8,418 bases of DNA from Candidatus Campbellbacteria bacterium CG10_big_fil_rev_8_21_14_0_10_35_52 (GCA_002778715.1 PFAA01000037.1:1-8418); one strand, 5' to 3'. Positions 1-6,235 are shown, counted from the stretch's first letter. The notes: generated by a model not told the origin, from the letters alone. Numbers and translations: made by a program.

Positions 1-66
1 TTACAGACAAAAAAATAGAGTATAGCGATGTCGCGTCAGGATGAGAGTGTTTAGCTAATTAAAAAA

Positions 67-104
67 TAACACACTTTTGTCCCATATGGGACAATTTAGT
101 GTTA
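67..104. promoter_or_regulatory. 38-bp compound palindrome, possible operator
   Basis: The core TTGTCCCATATGGGACAA (77-94) is a perfect 18-bp palindrome. A second pair of arms, TAACAC (67-72) and GTGTTA (99-104), encloses it symmetrically after 4-nt unpaired stretches on both sides. This is what a dimeric DNA-binding protein site looks like. As RNA it could also form a hairpin, but no T-run follows, so it is not an obvious terminator. It lies about 40 bp upstream of the promoter at 133-160, and regulation of that promoter is an inference only. I do not recognise the sequence as a known operator. Confidence 0.5.
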
Positions 105-132
105 GTTGTAGAAATCAAGGAGCACCCTCTTT

Positions 133-160
133 TTGTGGATACAATTACTATTGCTATAAT
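133..160 (+). promoter_or_regulatory. Extended -10 promoter upstream of the decayed gene
   Basis: TATAAT at 155-160 is a perfect -10 hexamer and is preceded by TGC, giving an extended -10. A TTGTGG -35-like element at 133-138 gives a 16-bp spacer. Transcription would start near 167 and give a leader of about 80 nt before the ATG at 246. A second TATAAT at 216-221 has no convincing -35. Confidence 0.55.
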
Positions 161-245
161 ATGAATCATGTATAAATTACCAGAAACGATTTAAGGGTTC
201 ATTTTTAATAGCTCTTATAATTAAATCTCACATAGAGGTGCAAGG

Positions 246-760
246 ATGGGACACCTTACAAAACGAGAGTTTAGAAACCTCAATAGAGAAAGTTAAAAAA
301 CATAGATTACTTATGGTGAGCAAATTTTAAAAGGTATATATGAAATAGTAGAATTAGAATTTTATCAAAATACTATTGATGTATATTTAGCACTTGGTTA
401 TCGCGGAGGCATCTCTGACCCTTTAATAATTTCAGCACAAGTAAGAGATAAAAGATTTTTAAGTTTATTGACACATAAATTATTGCATCGCCTTCTTACT
501 GATAATACAAAAAACTTGATGTAAAAATTATATGGGAGAAGATGTTTCAAGAAGTAAGCGAGCGGAGGATACTCAACTATATAGTACTTCACGCAATACA
601 TAAAGAATTATTGATAGCGGTTCTTAAAGACAAAGAGACATTAGAAAGAATAGTTTCTTTTAATCAAAACTTTCCAGTTTACAAAAAAGCTTGGGACATA
701 GTTGAAGACAGAGGACATAAACTTATTATTGATAAATTTAAGTCGTTTTATATAAAGTAA
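246..760 (+). pseudogene. Decayed gene, possible zincin-like metalloprotein
   Basis: No single frame is open here, but coding-like sequence continues across frames. A start is visible at 246 with AGAGGTG (234-240) as ribosome binding site, opening MGHLTKREFRNLNRE. That frame hits stops at 294-296 and 303-305, while the +1 frame is open there, so two compensating indels are likely. From 306 the original frame runs as YGEQILKGIYEIVELE... to a TAA at 522-524. Deletion of one base near 516-517 restores the frame (DVKIIWEKMF...), which runs to the TAA at 758-760. The joined product would be about 170 aa. Codons 474-488 encode HKLLH inside LLTHKLLHRLL, which resembles a zincin HExxH helix with Glu replaced by Lys. 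The family name is unknown to me. The protease link is inferred from that motif alone. The frameshifts are seen directly. Confidence 0.65.
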
Positions 761-772
761 ATACTAAAAGTT

Positions 773-1186
773 TTACAGCGGCAAATCAAACGCGAAAGCG
801 CCGGCGCCCGAGAATAAGAGAGAAAGAGAAACGGCAAATATAAGCATATAAAAAAGTTTGCTGTATTTTGCAATACTACTCAAATCTTTATACAGCCATT
901 TTACAAATAGCGCGTCCGCGGATATTAAGATTCCGGCAATTGCTGCTATTTGCGTTAAGAAGCCGAGCGCAAGAAAAATTCCGGCAATTATTTCAAATAT
1001 CCCATAAAACCACACAATAGGCGCGGATATTTTAGGCCATCTGTCAGAAATTTGTTTCATTATAATTTCTCTGTCTTTGAATAAGTATGAATATCCTATC
1101 CATAAAAATATTATTCCGAGAGCAATCCGTATTAAAAACGGAGACAATAGTCCCAAGAAAAGCAAATTTGGAAATATATTTAACAT
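773..1186 (-). CDS. DoxX-family membrane protein
   Basis: This is a 137-aa integral membrane protein with four hydrophobic segments, at about residues 10-32, 55-75, 78-97 and 110-130. Its features fit the DoxX family: an N-terminal helix with R20 (LIRIALGIIFLWIG), a middle segment FEIIAGIFLALGFLTQIAAI, and the C-terminal end SGAGAFAFDLPL. DoxX proteins are small four-helix membrane proteins whose biochemical role is often unclear. Some act with oxidoreductases in redox homeostasis. The gene is divergent from the RNA methyltransferase, with 45 bp between start codons. No Shine-Dalgarno is visible. A TATAAT on the minus strand (1193-1198) ends only 6 nt before the ATG, so the message may be leaderless. 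It converges with the decayed gene, with 12 bp between them. Confidence 0.8.
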   Translation of the reverse strand: MLNIFPNLLFLGLLSPFLIRIALGIIFLWIGYSYLFKDREIIMKQISDRWPKISAPIVWFYGIFEIIAGIFLALGFLTQIAAIAGILISADALFVKWLYKDLSSIAKYSKLFYMLIFAVSLSLLFSGAGAFAFDLPL

Positions 1187-1231
1187 TTTTTAATTATACA
1201 CTTTTTATAAAAAGATGTATATTTGTCAATA
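1187..1231. promoter_or_regulatory. Compact divergent promoter region, possibly leaderless both ways
   Basis: These 45 bp separate two divergent start codons. On the minus strand TATAAT (1193-1198) lies 6 nt before the ATG of the DoxX gene. On the plus strand TATATT (1218-1223) lies 8 nt before the ATG at 1232. Neither start has a Shine-Dalgarno. These spacings would put the transcription start at or within a few nucleotides of the start codon. The -35 elements are not convincing. Confidence 0.4.
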
Positions 1232-1708
1232 ATGACAAAAAATCCCGTTTATTTAATATTACATAATATCAGGAGCGTTCAAAATGTCGGCGCGATTTTC
1301 AGAACAGCTGACGCCTCTGGCATCTCAAAAATATACCTTACCGGCTATACGCCGACGCCTATTGACCGTTTCGGACGCGCGCGTAAAGATTTCGCAAAAA
1401 CGGCGCTTGGAGCGCAAAATACGGTGGCGTGGGAGAGTGTAAGCTCTATAAACCTCCTCATTAAGAGATTAAAAAAAGAAGAAATAAAAATTATCGCGAT
1501 TGAGCAATCAAAAAACGCGATTGATTACAAAAAAATTAAAATAAAATTTCCGTCAGCATTTATTTTTGGAAATGAAGTAAAAGGACTTTCAAAATCAATT
1601 TTAAAAAAAAGCGACAAAATCGCTTATATTAAAATGCTTGGCAGAAAAGAATCACTAAATGTTTCAGTCGCCATAGGAATTTTTATTTTCAGAGTTTTGA
1701 AAATTTAA
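1232..1708 (+). CDS. SpoU/TrmH-family RNA 2'-O-methyltransferase
   Basis: This 158-aa protein is close to the size of a minimal single-domain SPOUT methyltransferase. Such enzymes transfer a methyl group from S-adenosylmethionine to a ribose 2'-OH in tRNA or rRNA, as dimers with a trefoil knot. All three family motifs are visible. Motif 1 is NIRSVQNVGAIFRTADASG (12-30) with N12 and R24. Motif 2 is IFGNEVKGLS (111-120) with N114 and E115. Motif 3 is SLNVSVAIGIFIF (141-153), which forms the knot and cofactor loop. There is no extra RNA-binding domain, as in TrmL-like proteins, but the target (tRNA Gm18, wobble base or rRNA) cannot be read from the sequence. I chose the ATG at 1232. An in-frame TTG at 1223 would add three residues, but family proteins begin just before the LILHNIRS strand. 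Confidence 0.88.
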   Translation: MTKNPVYLILHNIRSVQNVGAIFRTADASGISKIYLTGYTPTPIDRFGRARKDFAKTALGAQNTVAWESVSSINLLIKRLKKEEIKIIAIEQSKNAIDYKKIKIKFPSAFIFGNEVKGLSKSILKKSDKIAYIKMLGRKESLNVSVAIGIFIFRVLKI

Positions 1709-1752
1709 AATTAAATTTATTTGTAATTCAAAATTCAAGATTAGAAATAAAA

Positions 1753-2706
1753 TCAGTATGTTAACACATCAACAATTTTCCCCCCATTGTCTAAAAGTCG
1801 TATGACTTCGCGTTTTTCTCGCCACAATTCTTCATTTCTGCCAAGAAATACCCTCCATTCGTTACCAAGAAAATCCAAATCATTTTTGTGATTTTTTACA
1901 CAACCGGTATAATTTATATTTTGCGATACAAATGCCACGCATTCATTTGAGATACCTATAGGAAATGAAGATAAATACACTTCACAGCTTCTGATTTTAT
2001 TTACAAAATTTTCACATTGTATGTCATTTGGATAAGGTATATTCGCAAAATCGTCAAACTCATCTCTCGGCAATGGGCACCTTTCATTCAAATTTGGCGA
2101 GAAATCTTGAAATTGCTCAAAATAGCCAACGCATTTGTTTGTTTTAAATGAAGTTCCTATGGGCGAGCGGCCTGTTGAAATAATAACTGTTTCTCCCGGC
2201 GCGAGGTGGATAGGCGGTTCGGAATTTACGACACCGGAGCGAAAAATTTCCGTTGCTCCGCCTATGGTAATCCGTTTTTTTGTTATCATACTTTCAATCT
2301 GCCATCCCGTGATAGAAATACTCGCATCATTTTTAGTTGGCGCGGACAGTGTTAAATATTCTCCCTCGGCAAAATTTCTTTTTGGTCCGTATGTCGTGTT
2401 TTCAATGATTATTTTATTTTCATATTGTGAAAAATTTCCAAGCATTTGAGCGTCTTTTAATTCGTCCACCACAACATTTAATGTGTCTTGTATTTTGTCA
2501 TTTTCGTTATCATTTGTATTTACATTAACAGATGTCGTATTGATGATAAATTTTCCATACGCTTCGCCAGAACCAAGCGGAGCGGGCGGTTTTAAGAAAG
2601 CACCGGGATTAAGCCGAGTTCGTTCTACTCCGCCCGTAAAAAACCACACAAAGCCGATAACGACTATCATAAATATTACGAACATCAGGTCATTTTTTGC
2701 GTCCAT
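1753..2706 (-). CDS. Membrane-anchored lamin-tail-domain-like protein
   Basis: This 317-aa protein has a short cytoplasmic N-terminus, one hydrophobic helix (about 8-24), a Pro/Gly-rich linker (33-46) and a large presumably external part. The region 112-182 (EYLTLSAPTKNDASISITGW... LAPGETVIISTGRSP) and the end WRVFLGRNEELW...EVIRLLDNGGKIVDVLTY read like the beta-sandwich of a lamin tail domain, in which 'L.d..G.vvD...Y' is a typical closing strand. Six cysteines (192, 210, 231, 241, 256, 269) lie between these halves, an even number that would allow three disulfides outside the membrane. I recognise this architecture from Parcubacteria-type genomes, where its function is unknown; a surface or envelope role is an inference. 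It starts 45 bp after the murE-like gene and could be the last gene of that transcript. No Shine-Dalgarno precedes the ATG. Confidence 0.72.
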   Translation of the reverse strand: MDAKNDLMFVIFMIVVIGFVWFFTGGVERTRLNPGAFLKPPAPLGSGEAYGKFIINTTSVNVNTNDNENDKIQDTLNVVVDELKDAQMLGNFSQYENKIIIENTTYGPKRNFAEGEYLTLSAPTKNDASISITGWQIESMITKKRITIGGATEIFRSGVVNSEPPIHLAPGETVIISTGRSPIGTSFKTNKCVGYFEQFQDFSPNLNERCPLPRDEFDDFANIPYPNDIQCENFVNKIRSCEVYLSSFPIGISNECVAFVSQNINYTGCVKNHKNDLDFLGNEWRVFLGRNEELWREKREVIRLLDNGGKIVDVLTY

Positions 2707-2751
2707 AAAAATAAATTTAAAATATTAAAATTAATTTTATAATTCAAATTA

Positions 2752-4035
2752 TTATACACGATTATTCTTTTTGTTAAATGATGATTTAAGTTCCTCTCTC
2801 GCAATATTCGCGTCGCTCCAGGGTATTTTTTCGCCTTTCGCGCCCATTATATACGGGTCGGTGCCTTTCCCCGTAATAAGCACAATGCCGTCTTTTTTTG
2901 CAATCATCAGAGCTTTTTTTATGGCTTGTCTTCTGTCAAGTATTATTTCAGGTTTTTTATTTGTTATTCCGTTTGCGGTATCTTTTATAATTTTTATCGG
3001 GTCCTCATCATAGGGGTCTTCATTTGTAAGGATAATATGTTTGCAGTAAATATCGGCAATTTTTCCCATTTCAGGTCTTTTCCATTTATCTCTTCCGCCG
3101 CCTGTATTTCCCAAGACGCAGATTTTTTCCGACTTGCCAAACGCTTTATAAAGTTCTTCCAAGGATTCTTTTGTATGAGCGTAGTCAACTATTACCGTAA
3201 AATTCTGCCCTTCTTCAATACGCTCAACCCTGCCTTTTACACCAGAGAATTGTTCAATTGCGCGTTTTATGATTAAGTCGTCTATATTTTGGCTTTTCGC
3301 AAAAGACGCCGCGGCAAGTGTATTATATATATTAAATATTCCAATAAGTTTAGAATGTATCTTTAATCCGTCAAAGGTTATTTCTGTAAATTTTTCAGAA
3401 AGCATATACGGCTCGGCGTTGTTTAGAGAAAATTTAATTTTATTTTTGACGGAGACATTTAAAAATTTATTAGAGTATTTATCATCCGCGTTCGCGATAA
3501 TAATTTTATTTTTTTTCGCGGATTTTTCAAGAGAGCGCGCGATTGAAAGTTTTGCGTCAAGATAATTTTCAAATGAGCCGTGCGACTCAATATGCTCGGG
3601 CGCGATATTTGTAAAAACAAGAGCGTCAAGCGCTATAAATTTATGCCTGAATTGTTTTACTCCTTCCGATGTCATTTCTACAATAGCATATTTACATTTT
3701 GCTGAAACAGCATTGCGTAAAAATCTTTGTATAAAAAAACGCCCGGGCATTGTCATCTTAAAAAGATTATTTTCTTCTTTATTCCCGATTTTGAAACGAA
3801 TTGTGTTTGCAAGAGCCGTTTTCTCTCCTAAGGTTTCAAATATTTTATTTATCAGTTCCGTAACGGTTGTTTTTCCTTTTGTGCCTATTACAGCGACAAT
3901 AAAAATTTTTCGCGATGGAAATTTATAATACATTGCTCCGATAAAAGCGAGAAGAAAATGATACGCGGGCTGGAACGCTTTAAAAATTTTTTTAGGAATA
4001 ATTTTTTTTCCAAAATTTAATATGTTTTCTGTCAT
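2752..4035 (-). CDS. murE: Mur ligase family protein, MurE-like (shortened)
   Basis: This 427-aa protein is an ATP-dependent amide ligase of the Mur family. MurE adds the third amino acid to UDP-MurNAc-L-Ala-D-Glu during cytoplasmic peptidoglycan precursor synthesis. Visible motifs are the P-loop GTKGKTT (51-57), TNIAPEHIESHG (142-153), the probable carbamylated lysine K162 in NYLDAKLSIARSL, NIYNTLAAA (235-243), VDYAHTKESLEELY (283-296), GNTGGGRDKWKRPEMG (309-324), and GKGTD (389-393), where MurE usually has GKGHE. Two things are odd. The P-loop is at residue 51, so the usual ~90-residue UDP-sugar-binding domain is missing and replaced by a short segment with a hydrophobic helix (about 22-36). 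The diaminopimelate motif DNPR is EDPY here (339-342), so the amino acid added cannot be predicted. The ATG lies 2 bp after the ruvA stop, implying co-transcription. An unassigned Mur ligase is the alternative. Confidence 0.82.
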   Translation of the reverse strand: MTENILNFGKKIIPKKIFKAFQPAYHFLLAFIGAMYYKFPSRKIFIVAVIGTKGKTTVTELINKIFETLGEKTALANTIRFKIGNKEENNLFKMTMPGRFFIQRFLRNAVSAKCKYAIVEMTSEGVKQFRHKFIALDALVFTNIAPEHIESHGSFENYLDAKLSIARSLEKSAKKNKIIIANADDKYSNKFLNVSVKNKIKFSLNNAEPYMLSEKFTEITFDGLKIHSKLIGIFNIYNTLAAASFAKSQNIDDLIIKRAIEQFSGVKGRVERIEEGQNFTVIVDYAHTKESLEELYKAFGKSEKICVLGNTGGGRDKWKRPEMGKIADIYCKHIILTNEDPYDEDPIKIIKDTANGITNKKPEIILDRRQAIKKALMIAKKDGIVLITGKGTDPYIMGAKGEKIPWSDANIAREELKSSFNKKNNRV

Positions 4036-4037
4036 AA

Positions 4038-4616
4038 TTATTTACCAAGTATTTTAAGCGCTTCTTTAAGAAGGTCTTTTGAGCCAATTATATTTTTTTC
4101 AATTTTTTTCATTGCGTCGCGAGCTTCTTTTTGAGAATATCCGAGAGTTTGAAGCGCTTCCAGCGCGTCTATTTCTCCTTTCACAGCATCACTGTTTTTT
4201 AAGTTTTCAACGGCGCTAAATTTGTCGTGGAATTCAAGAATAATTTTTTCAGCGTTCTTTTTTCCTATACCAGACACCTTTGTAAGGTATGAACTTTCTC
4301 CCGTTGAAATGGCTGTTTTTAGCGTTTCAACATCAGCTACACTCAAAATAGCAATAGCGGATTTTGGACCGATACCGGATATTGATATAAGCATTTCGAA
4401 AAACCTAAGTTCTTCGCTGTCTAAAAAACCATAAATATCAAGAGATGTTTCTCTTACCGCAAGGTGTGTTTTCAGAATAATTTCTTTATTTTTTATTTTT
4501 CCAATCTTTTTAATTGTTTCCGCTGTCGTATAAATTTTATACCCGACACCGCCAACAGAAAGTATCACGGAGTTTCCGATTATTTCAGCCACTGTGCCTT
4601 TAAGTTGAGCAATCAT
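4038..4616 (-). CDS. ruvA: Holliday junction branch migration protein RuvA
   Basis: This 192-aa protein is close to the usual ~200 residues of RuvA. RuvA tetramers bind Holliday junctions and direct the RuvB motor in branch migration during recombinational repair. The N-terminal OB domain (1-62) begins MIAQLKGTVAEIIGNSVILS and includes VGGVGYKIYT. Two helix-hairpin-helix motifs follow, ISISGIGPKSAIAIL (77-91) and LTKVSGIGKKNAEKIIL (111-127). Domain III (147-192, ALEALQTLGYSQKEARDAMK) is the RuvB contact. I chose the ATG at 4614-4616 because it gives the canonical RuvA N-terminus. An upstream in-frame ATG would add 15 hydrophobic residues encoded by AT-rich spacer containing GCTTTACACTT repeats. 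The acidic pin reads E56-T57, where E. coli has Glu-Asp. No Shine-Dalgarno is visible. The gene heads the pair with the murE-like gene. Confidence 0.92.
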   Translation of the reverse strand: MIAQLKGTVAEIIGNSVILSVGGVGYKIYTTAETIKKIGKIKNKEIILKTHLAVRETSLDIYGFLDSEELRFFEMLISISGIGPKSAIAILSVADVETLKTAISTGESSYLTKVSGIGKKNAEKIILEFHDKFSAVENLKNSDAVKGEIDALEALQTLGYSQKEARDAMKKIEKNIIGSKDLLKEALKILGK

Positions 4617-4704
4617 AAAATAAGTGTAAAGCGTAAAAAGAAAAGTGTAAAGCAGAAGCAAATAAGTTTAAGAAATAATTATTGATTAATTTATAGCTAA
4701 TTTG

Positions 4705-4725
4705 AAAAAAGTAAAAAACTTTTTT
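4705..4725. terminator. A/T-only hairpin in the ung-ruvA spacer
   Basis: AAAAAAGT (4705-4712) and ACTTTTTT (4718-4725) form an 8-bp inverted repeat with a 5-nt loop in the 161-bp spacer between ung and ruvA. It has a single G-C pair, so it is a weak stem. It might help end ung transcription on the minus strand, but it lacks the usual G+C-rich stem. The rest of the spacer is AT-rich, with nothing I recognise. Confidence 0.25.
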
Positions 4726-4777
4726 ATTAAAGAAATTCCGGAGATTACGGAGAGAATAATGAGATAATTTTAATTAT

Positions 4778-5470
4778 TCATACCCACCCTATCGGAGTTT
4801 GTCCTGTTTTGAGAAAGTAAGCATTCGTTTTGGAGAAATGTTTACAACCAAAGAAACCGGAACTGGCGGAGAAAGGCGAGGGATGAGGAGCTTTGAGGAC
4901 AAGGTGCTTGCCACCATCTATCAGGTTTTCTTTTTCTTGGGCGAATTTGCCCCAAAGAAGAAAAACAATGTTTTCTCTTTTGTCTGAAAGCGCTTTAATG
5001 GCGGCGTTGGTAAGTTTTTCCCAGCCGAGATTGCGATGAGAAGCGGGCGAGTTGGCGCGGACGGTAAGTATGGCGTTGAGCAATAACACTCCTTGCTTGG
5101 CCCAGCCTTCCAAATTGCCATTTTTTGTTTTTGGCTGTTTAACCGCCAAGTCGCTTTCTATTTCTTTGAAAATATTTATCAAAGACGGCGGCAGATTAAC
5201 GCTGTCCGGCACGGAGAAAGAAAGTCCGTGCGCTTGTCCGCGTCCGTGGTAGGGGTCCTGACCAAGGATGACGACTTTGACTTTATCAAAAGGCGTGAGA
5301 TTGAAGGCGTTGAAAATTTGTTTGGGCGGGGGATATAAAATAACGCCGGATTCCAATTCTTCCGCGAGTTTTTTCTTTAATTCCTTCATATATTCCGCGC
5401 TAAACTCCTCTATCAAGACCTTTTTCCAGCCTTCTTCAATTTGGGGATTAAGTGTTGTTTTGGTGGTCAT
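4778..5470 (-). CDS. ung: Uracil-DNA glycosylase (family 1)
   Basis: This 230-aa enzyme is full length for family 1 UDG. It removes uracil from DNA by cleaving the N-glycosidic bond, the first step of base excision repair. The water-activating loop is GQDPYH (70-75) with catalytic D72. VPDSVNLPPSLINIFKEIESD (87-107) matches the family's PPS loop. LLNAILTVRANSPASHRNLGWE (130-151) contains the uracil-binding segment with N132. The minor-groove intercalation loop is HPSPFSASSGFFG (196-208) with catalytic H196. The last residue of its core, normally Leu or Met in HPSPLS, is Phe here. G+C is higher than in the neighbouring ruvA and murE-like genes. Upstream, a minus-strand TATATT ends 5 nt before the ATG and there is no Shine-Dalgarno, so a leaderless transcript is possible. 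Confidence 0.95.
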   Translation of the reverse strand: MTTKTTLNPQIEEGWKKVLIEEFSAEYMKELKKKLAEELESGVILYPPPKQIFNAFNLTPFDKVKVVILGQDPYHGRGQAHGLSFSVPDSVNLPPSLINIFKEIESDLAVKQPKTKNGNLEGWAKQGVLLLNAILTVRANSPASHRNLGWEKLTNAAIKALSDKRENIVFLLWGKFAQEKENLIDGGKHLVLKAPHPSPFSASSGFFGCKHFSKTNAYFLKTGQTPIGWV

Positions 5471-5527
5471 AAGTGAATATAGTTTAACATTAAAACCGCC
5501 CTATGTGTGTGGGCATTACAAAAATGC

Positions 5528-5555
5528 TTGACAAAATAAACAAATCGTGTATTAT
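5528..5555 (+). promoter_or_regulatory. Promoter of leader module copy 1
   Basis: A perfect -35 TTGACA (5528-5533) is followed after 16 bp by TATTAT (5550-5555), with TATATT overlapping at 5553-5558. It reads into the 37-nt repeated leader, whose stem begins exactly 48 bp after the first base of the -35. The transcript leader would be about 125 nt before the ATG at 5689. Confidence 0.7.
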
Positions 5556-5573
5556 ATTACTTGGAATAAAAGC

Positions 5574-5610
5574 CCTCTCCTTACCCTTCGTATTTAAAGG
5601 TGGGGAGAAG
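5574..5610 (+). repeat. 37-nt leader hairpin repeat, copy 1
   Basis: This 37-nt segment is identical to 6313-6349. It folds into a 10-bp stem: TCTCCTTACC (5576-5585) with GGTGGGGAGA (5599-5608), including two G-T wobble pairs, and a 13-nt loop. No T-run follows, so it does not look like an intrinsic terminator. It lies in the 5' untranslated region of the 75-aa gene. The pyrimidine-rich 5' arm is also complementary to the gene's own ribosome binding site (TTACCC against GGGTGA), so it could affect translation. This role is inference. In copy 1 only, a second 7-bp stem (TCTCTGC 5629-5635 with GTAGAGA 5648-5654) follows. Confidence 0.8.
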
Positions 5611-5688
5611 GAGTAACTAACTCTGCAATCTCTGCTGTAATGGTGCGGTAGAGAACAGTACTTTAATTTTAAAAATGGGGGTGAAATA

Positions 5689-5916
5689 ATGAAGAGATTT
5701 ACTGTATTAAATATCGTCTGTTTTGTTTGTTTTATGGTTGGTGTAATAACCAACATTTTTCAAGAGAAGTGGTTCCAAGTGGATCGGCTTCTGACTAGTA
5801 TTTTTCTTTTTGGTATTTATTTTTGGATTGTAGCAAATGTCATGCACCAAGGTCGTCTCGCTAGAACTAGATTAAAGAAAAGCGGTGGGATATATAATCC
5901 TTGGCCAAAGCCTTAG
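5689..5916 (+). CDS. Small two-helix membrane protein
   Basis: This 75-aa protein has two hydrophobic helices, at about residues 6-24 and 34-52, and a basic, proline-ending tail (RLARTRLKKSGGIYNPWPKP). The positive tail suggests both termini face the cytoplasm. I do not recognise a family. The reading frame is supported by GGGGGTG placed just before the ATG, a strong promoter with a long leader, and a terminator-like hairpin 24 bp after the stop, so it looks like a real single-gene unit. The leader module is shared with the HD-domain gene downstream, which suggests common regulation. The start context GGGTGAAATAATGAAG closely resembles that of the HD gene. Confidence 0.7.
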   Translation: MKRFTVLNIVCFVCFMVGVITNIFQEKWFQVDRLLTSIFLFGIYFWIVANVMHQGRLARTRLKKSGGIYNPWPKP

Positions 5917-5939
5917 CGAAAAATCATCGTTTCACACTC

Positions 5940-5985
5940 GAGGCCTTTGTGGAATTAATTTCCGCTTGGGCCTCTAACTTTTTCT
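5940..5985 (+). terminator. Terminator-like hairpin after the 75-aa gene
   Basis: GAGGCC (5940-5945) pairs with GGCCTC (5969-5974). Inside, GTGGAA pairs with TTCCGC around a TTAA loop region. The stem is followed by TAAC and then CTTTTTCT (5978-5985). The few bases before the T-run make this a less than ideal intrinsic terminator, but it sits 24 bp after the stop codon. Confidence 0.55.
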
Positions 5986-6027
5986 AAAATCATTGTCATT
6001 TTCTTAAAAATCTATTATTCTTTAGGT

Positions 6028-6042
6028 ATTCGCTTTGCGAAT
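6028..6042. repeat. Short perfect hairpin at the edge of the repeat island
   Basis: ATTCGC (6028-6033) and GCGAAT (6037-6042) flank a TTT loop, giving a tight 6-bp stem. It lies directly before TTCTTGAATT, one arm of the inverted repeat flanking the G+C-rich island. Confidence 0.4.
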
Positions 6043-6060
6043 TCTTGAATTGAATTGCCG

Positions 6061-6235
6061 CCAAAGAAAAATTGGAAATTGTCAGCGGTGCGGCTCCCCA
6101 TCTGCGCCGAGCCTGCCTGCCGGACAGGCAGGGCTTCGGCGGGCAGGCGCCGCCTTTCCGAATTTTCGCGCGCGCGCGGGGAATTTTCTGGAAAAATGCG
6201 TTCGGACTAATTCAAGAATACTGCACCAAAGAAAA
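6061..6235. repeat. G+C-rich repeat island with palindromic core, flanked by direct repeats
   Basis: This stretch is much richer in G+C than its surroundings. The core has CCTGCCTG (6112-6119) and CAGGCAGG (6125-6132) around a CCGGA loop. GCCTGCC (6111-6117) can alternatively pair with GGCAGGC (6142-6148). Palindromes of this kind are common dispersed repeats in Parcubacteria-type genomes. Next come alternating CG (6167-6178) and a direct repeat of GAATTTTC around it. The island is bounded by CCAAAGAAAA at 6061-6070 and 6226-6235. TTCTTGAATT (6042-6051) and AATTCAAGAA (6209-6218) form an inverted pair. Open frames through it overlap one another and only translate the repeat. I see no gene here. 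Confidence 0.65.

Noticed and set aside
1..60. Possible end of an upstream gene at the left edge
   Set aside because: Every frame is interrupted within about 20 codons and I recognise no motif, so I see nothing to annotate.
2135..2728. Plus-strand open frames opposite the lamin-tail gene
   Set aside because: They are shadows of the minus-strand gene, with no family motifs or ribosome binding sites.
4617..4661. Longer RuvA start adding MLLLYTFLFTLYTYF
   Set aside because: The extra residues come from AT-rich spacer with internal repeats. RuvA proteins begin at MI..LKG, matching the ATG at 4614-4616.
5574..5610. Leader repeat as an intrinsic terminator or attenuator
   Set aside because: No T-run follows either copy of the stem.
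5601..5651. Leader peptide using AAGGAG in the copy 1 hairpin and ATG at 5640
   Set aside because: The ATG is about 30 nt away from the Shine-Dalgarno-like sequence and opens only three codons before a stop.
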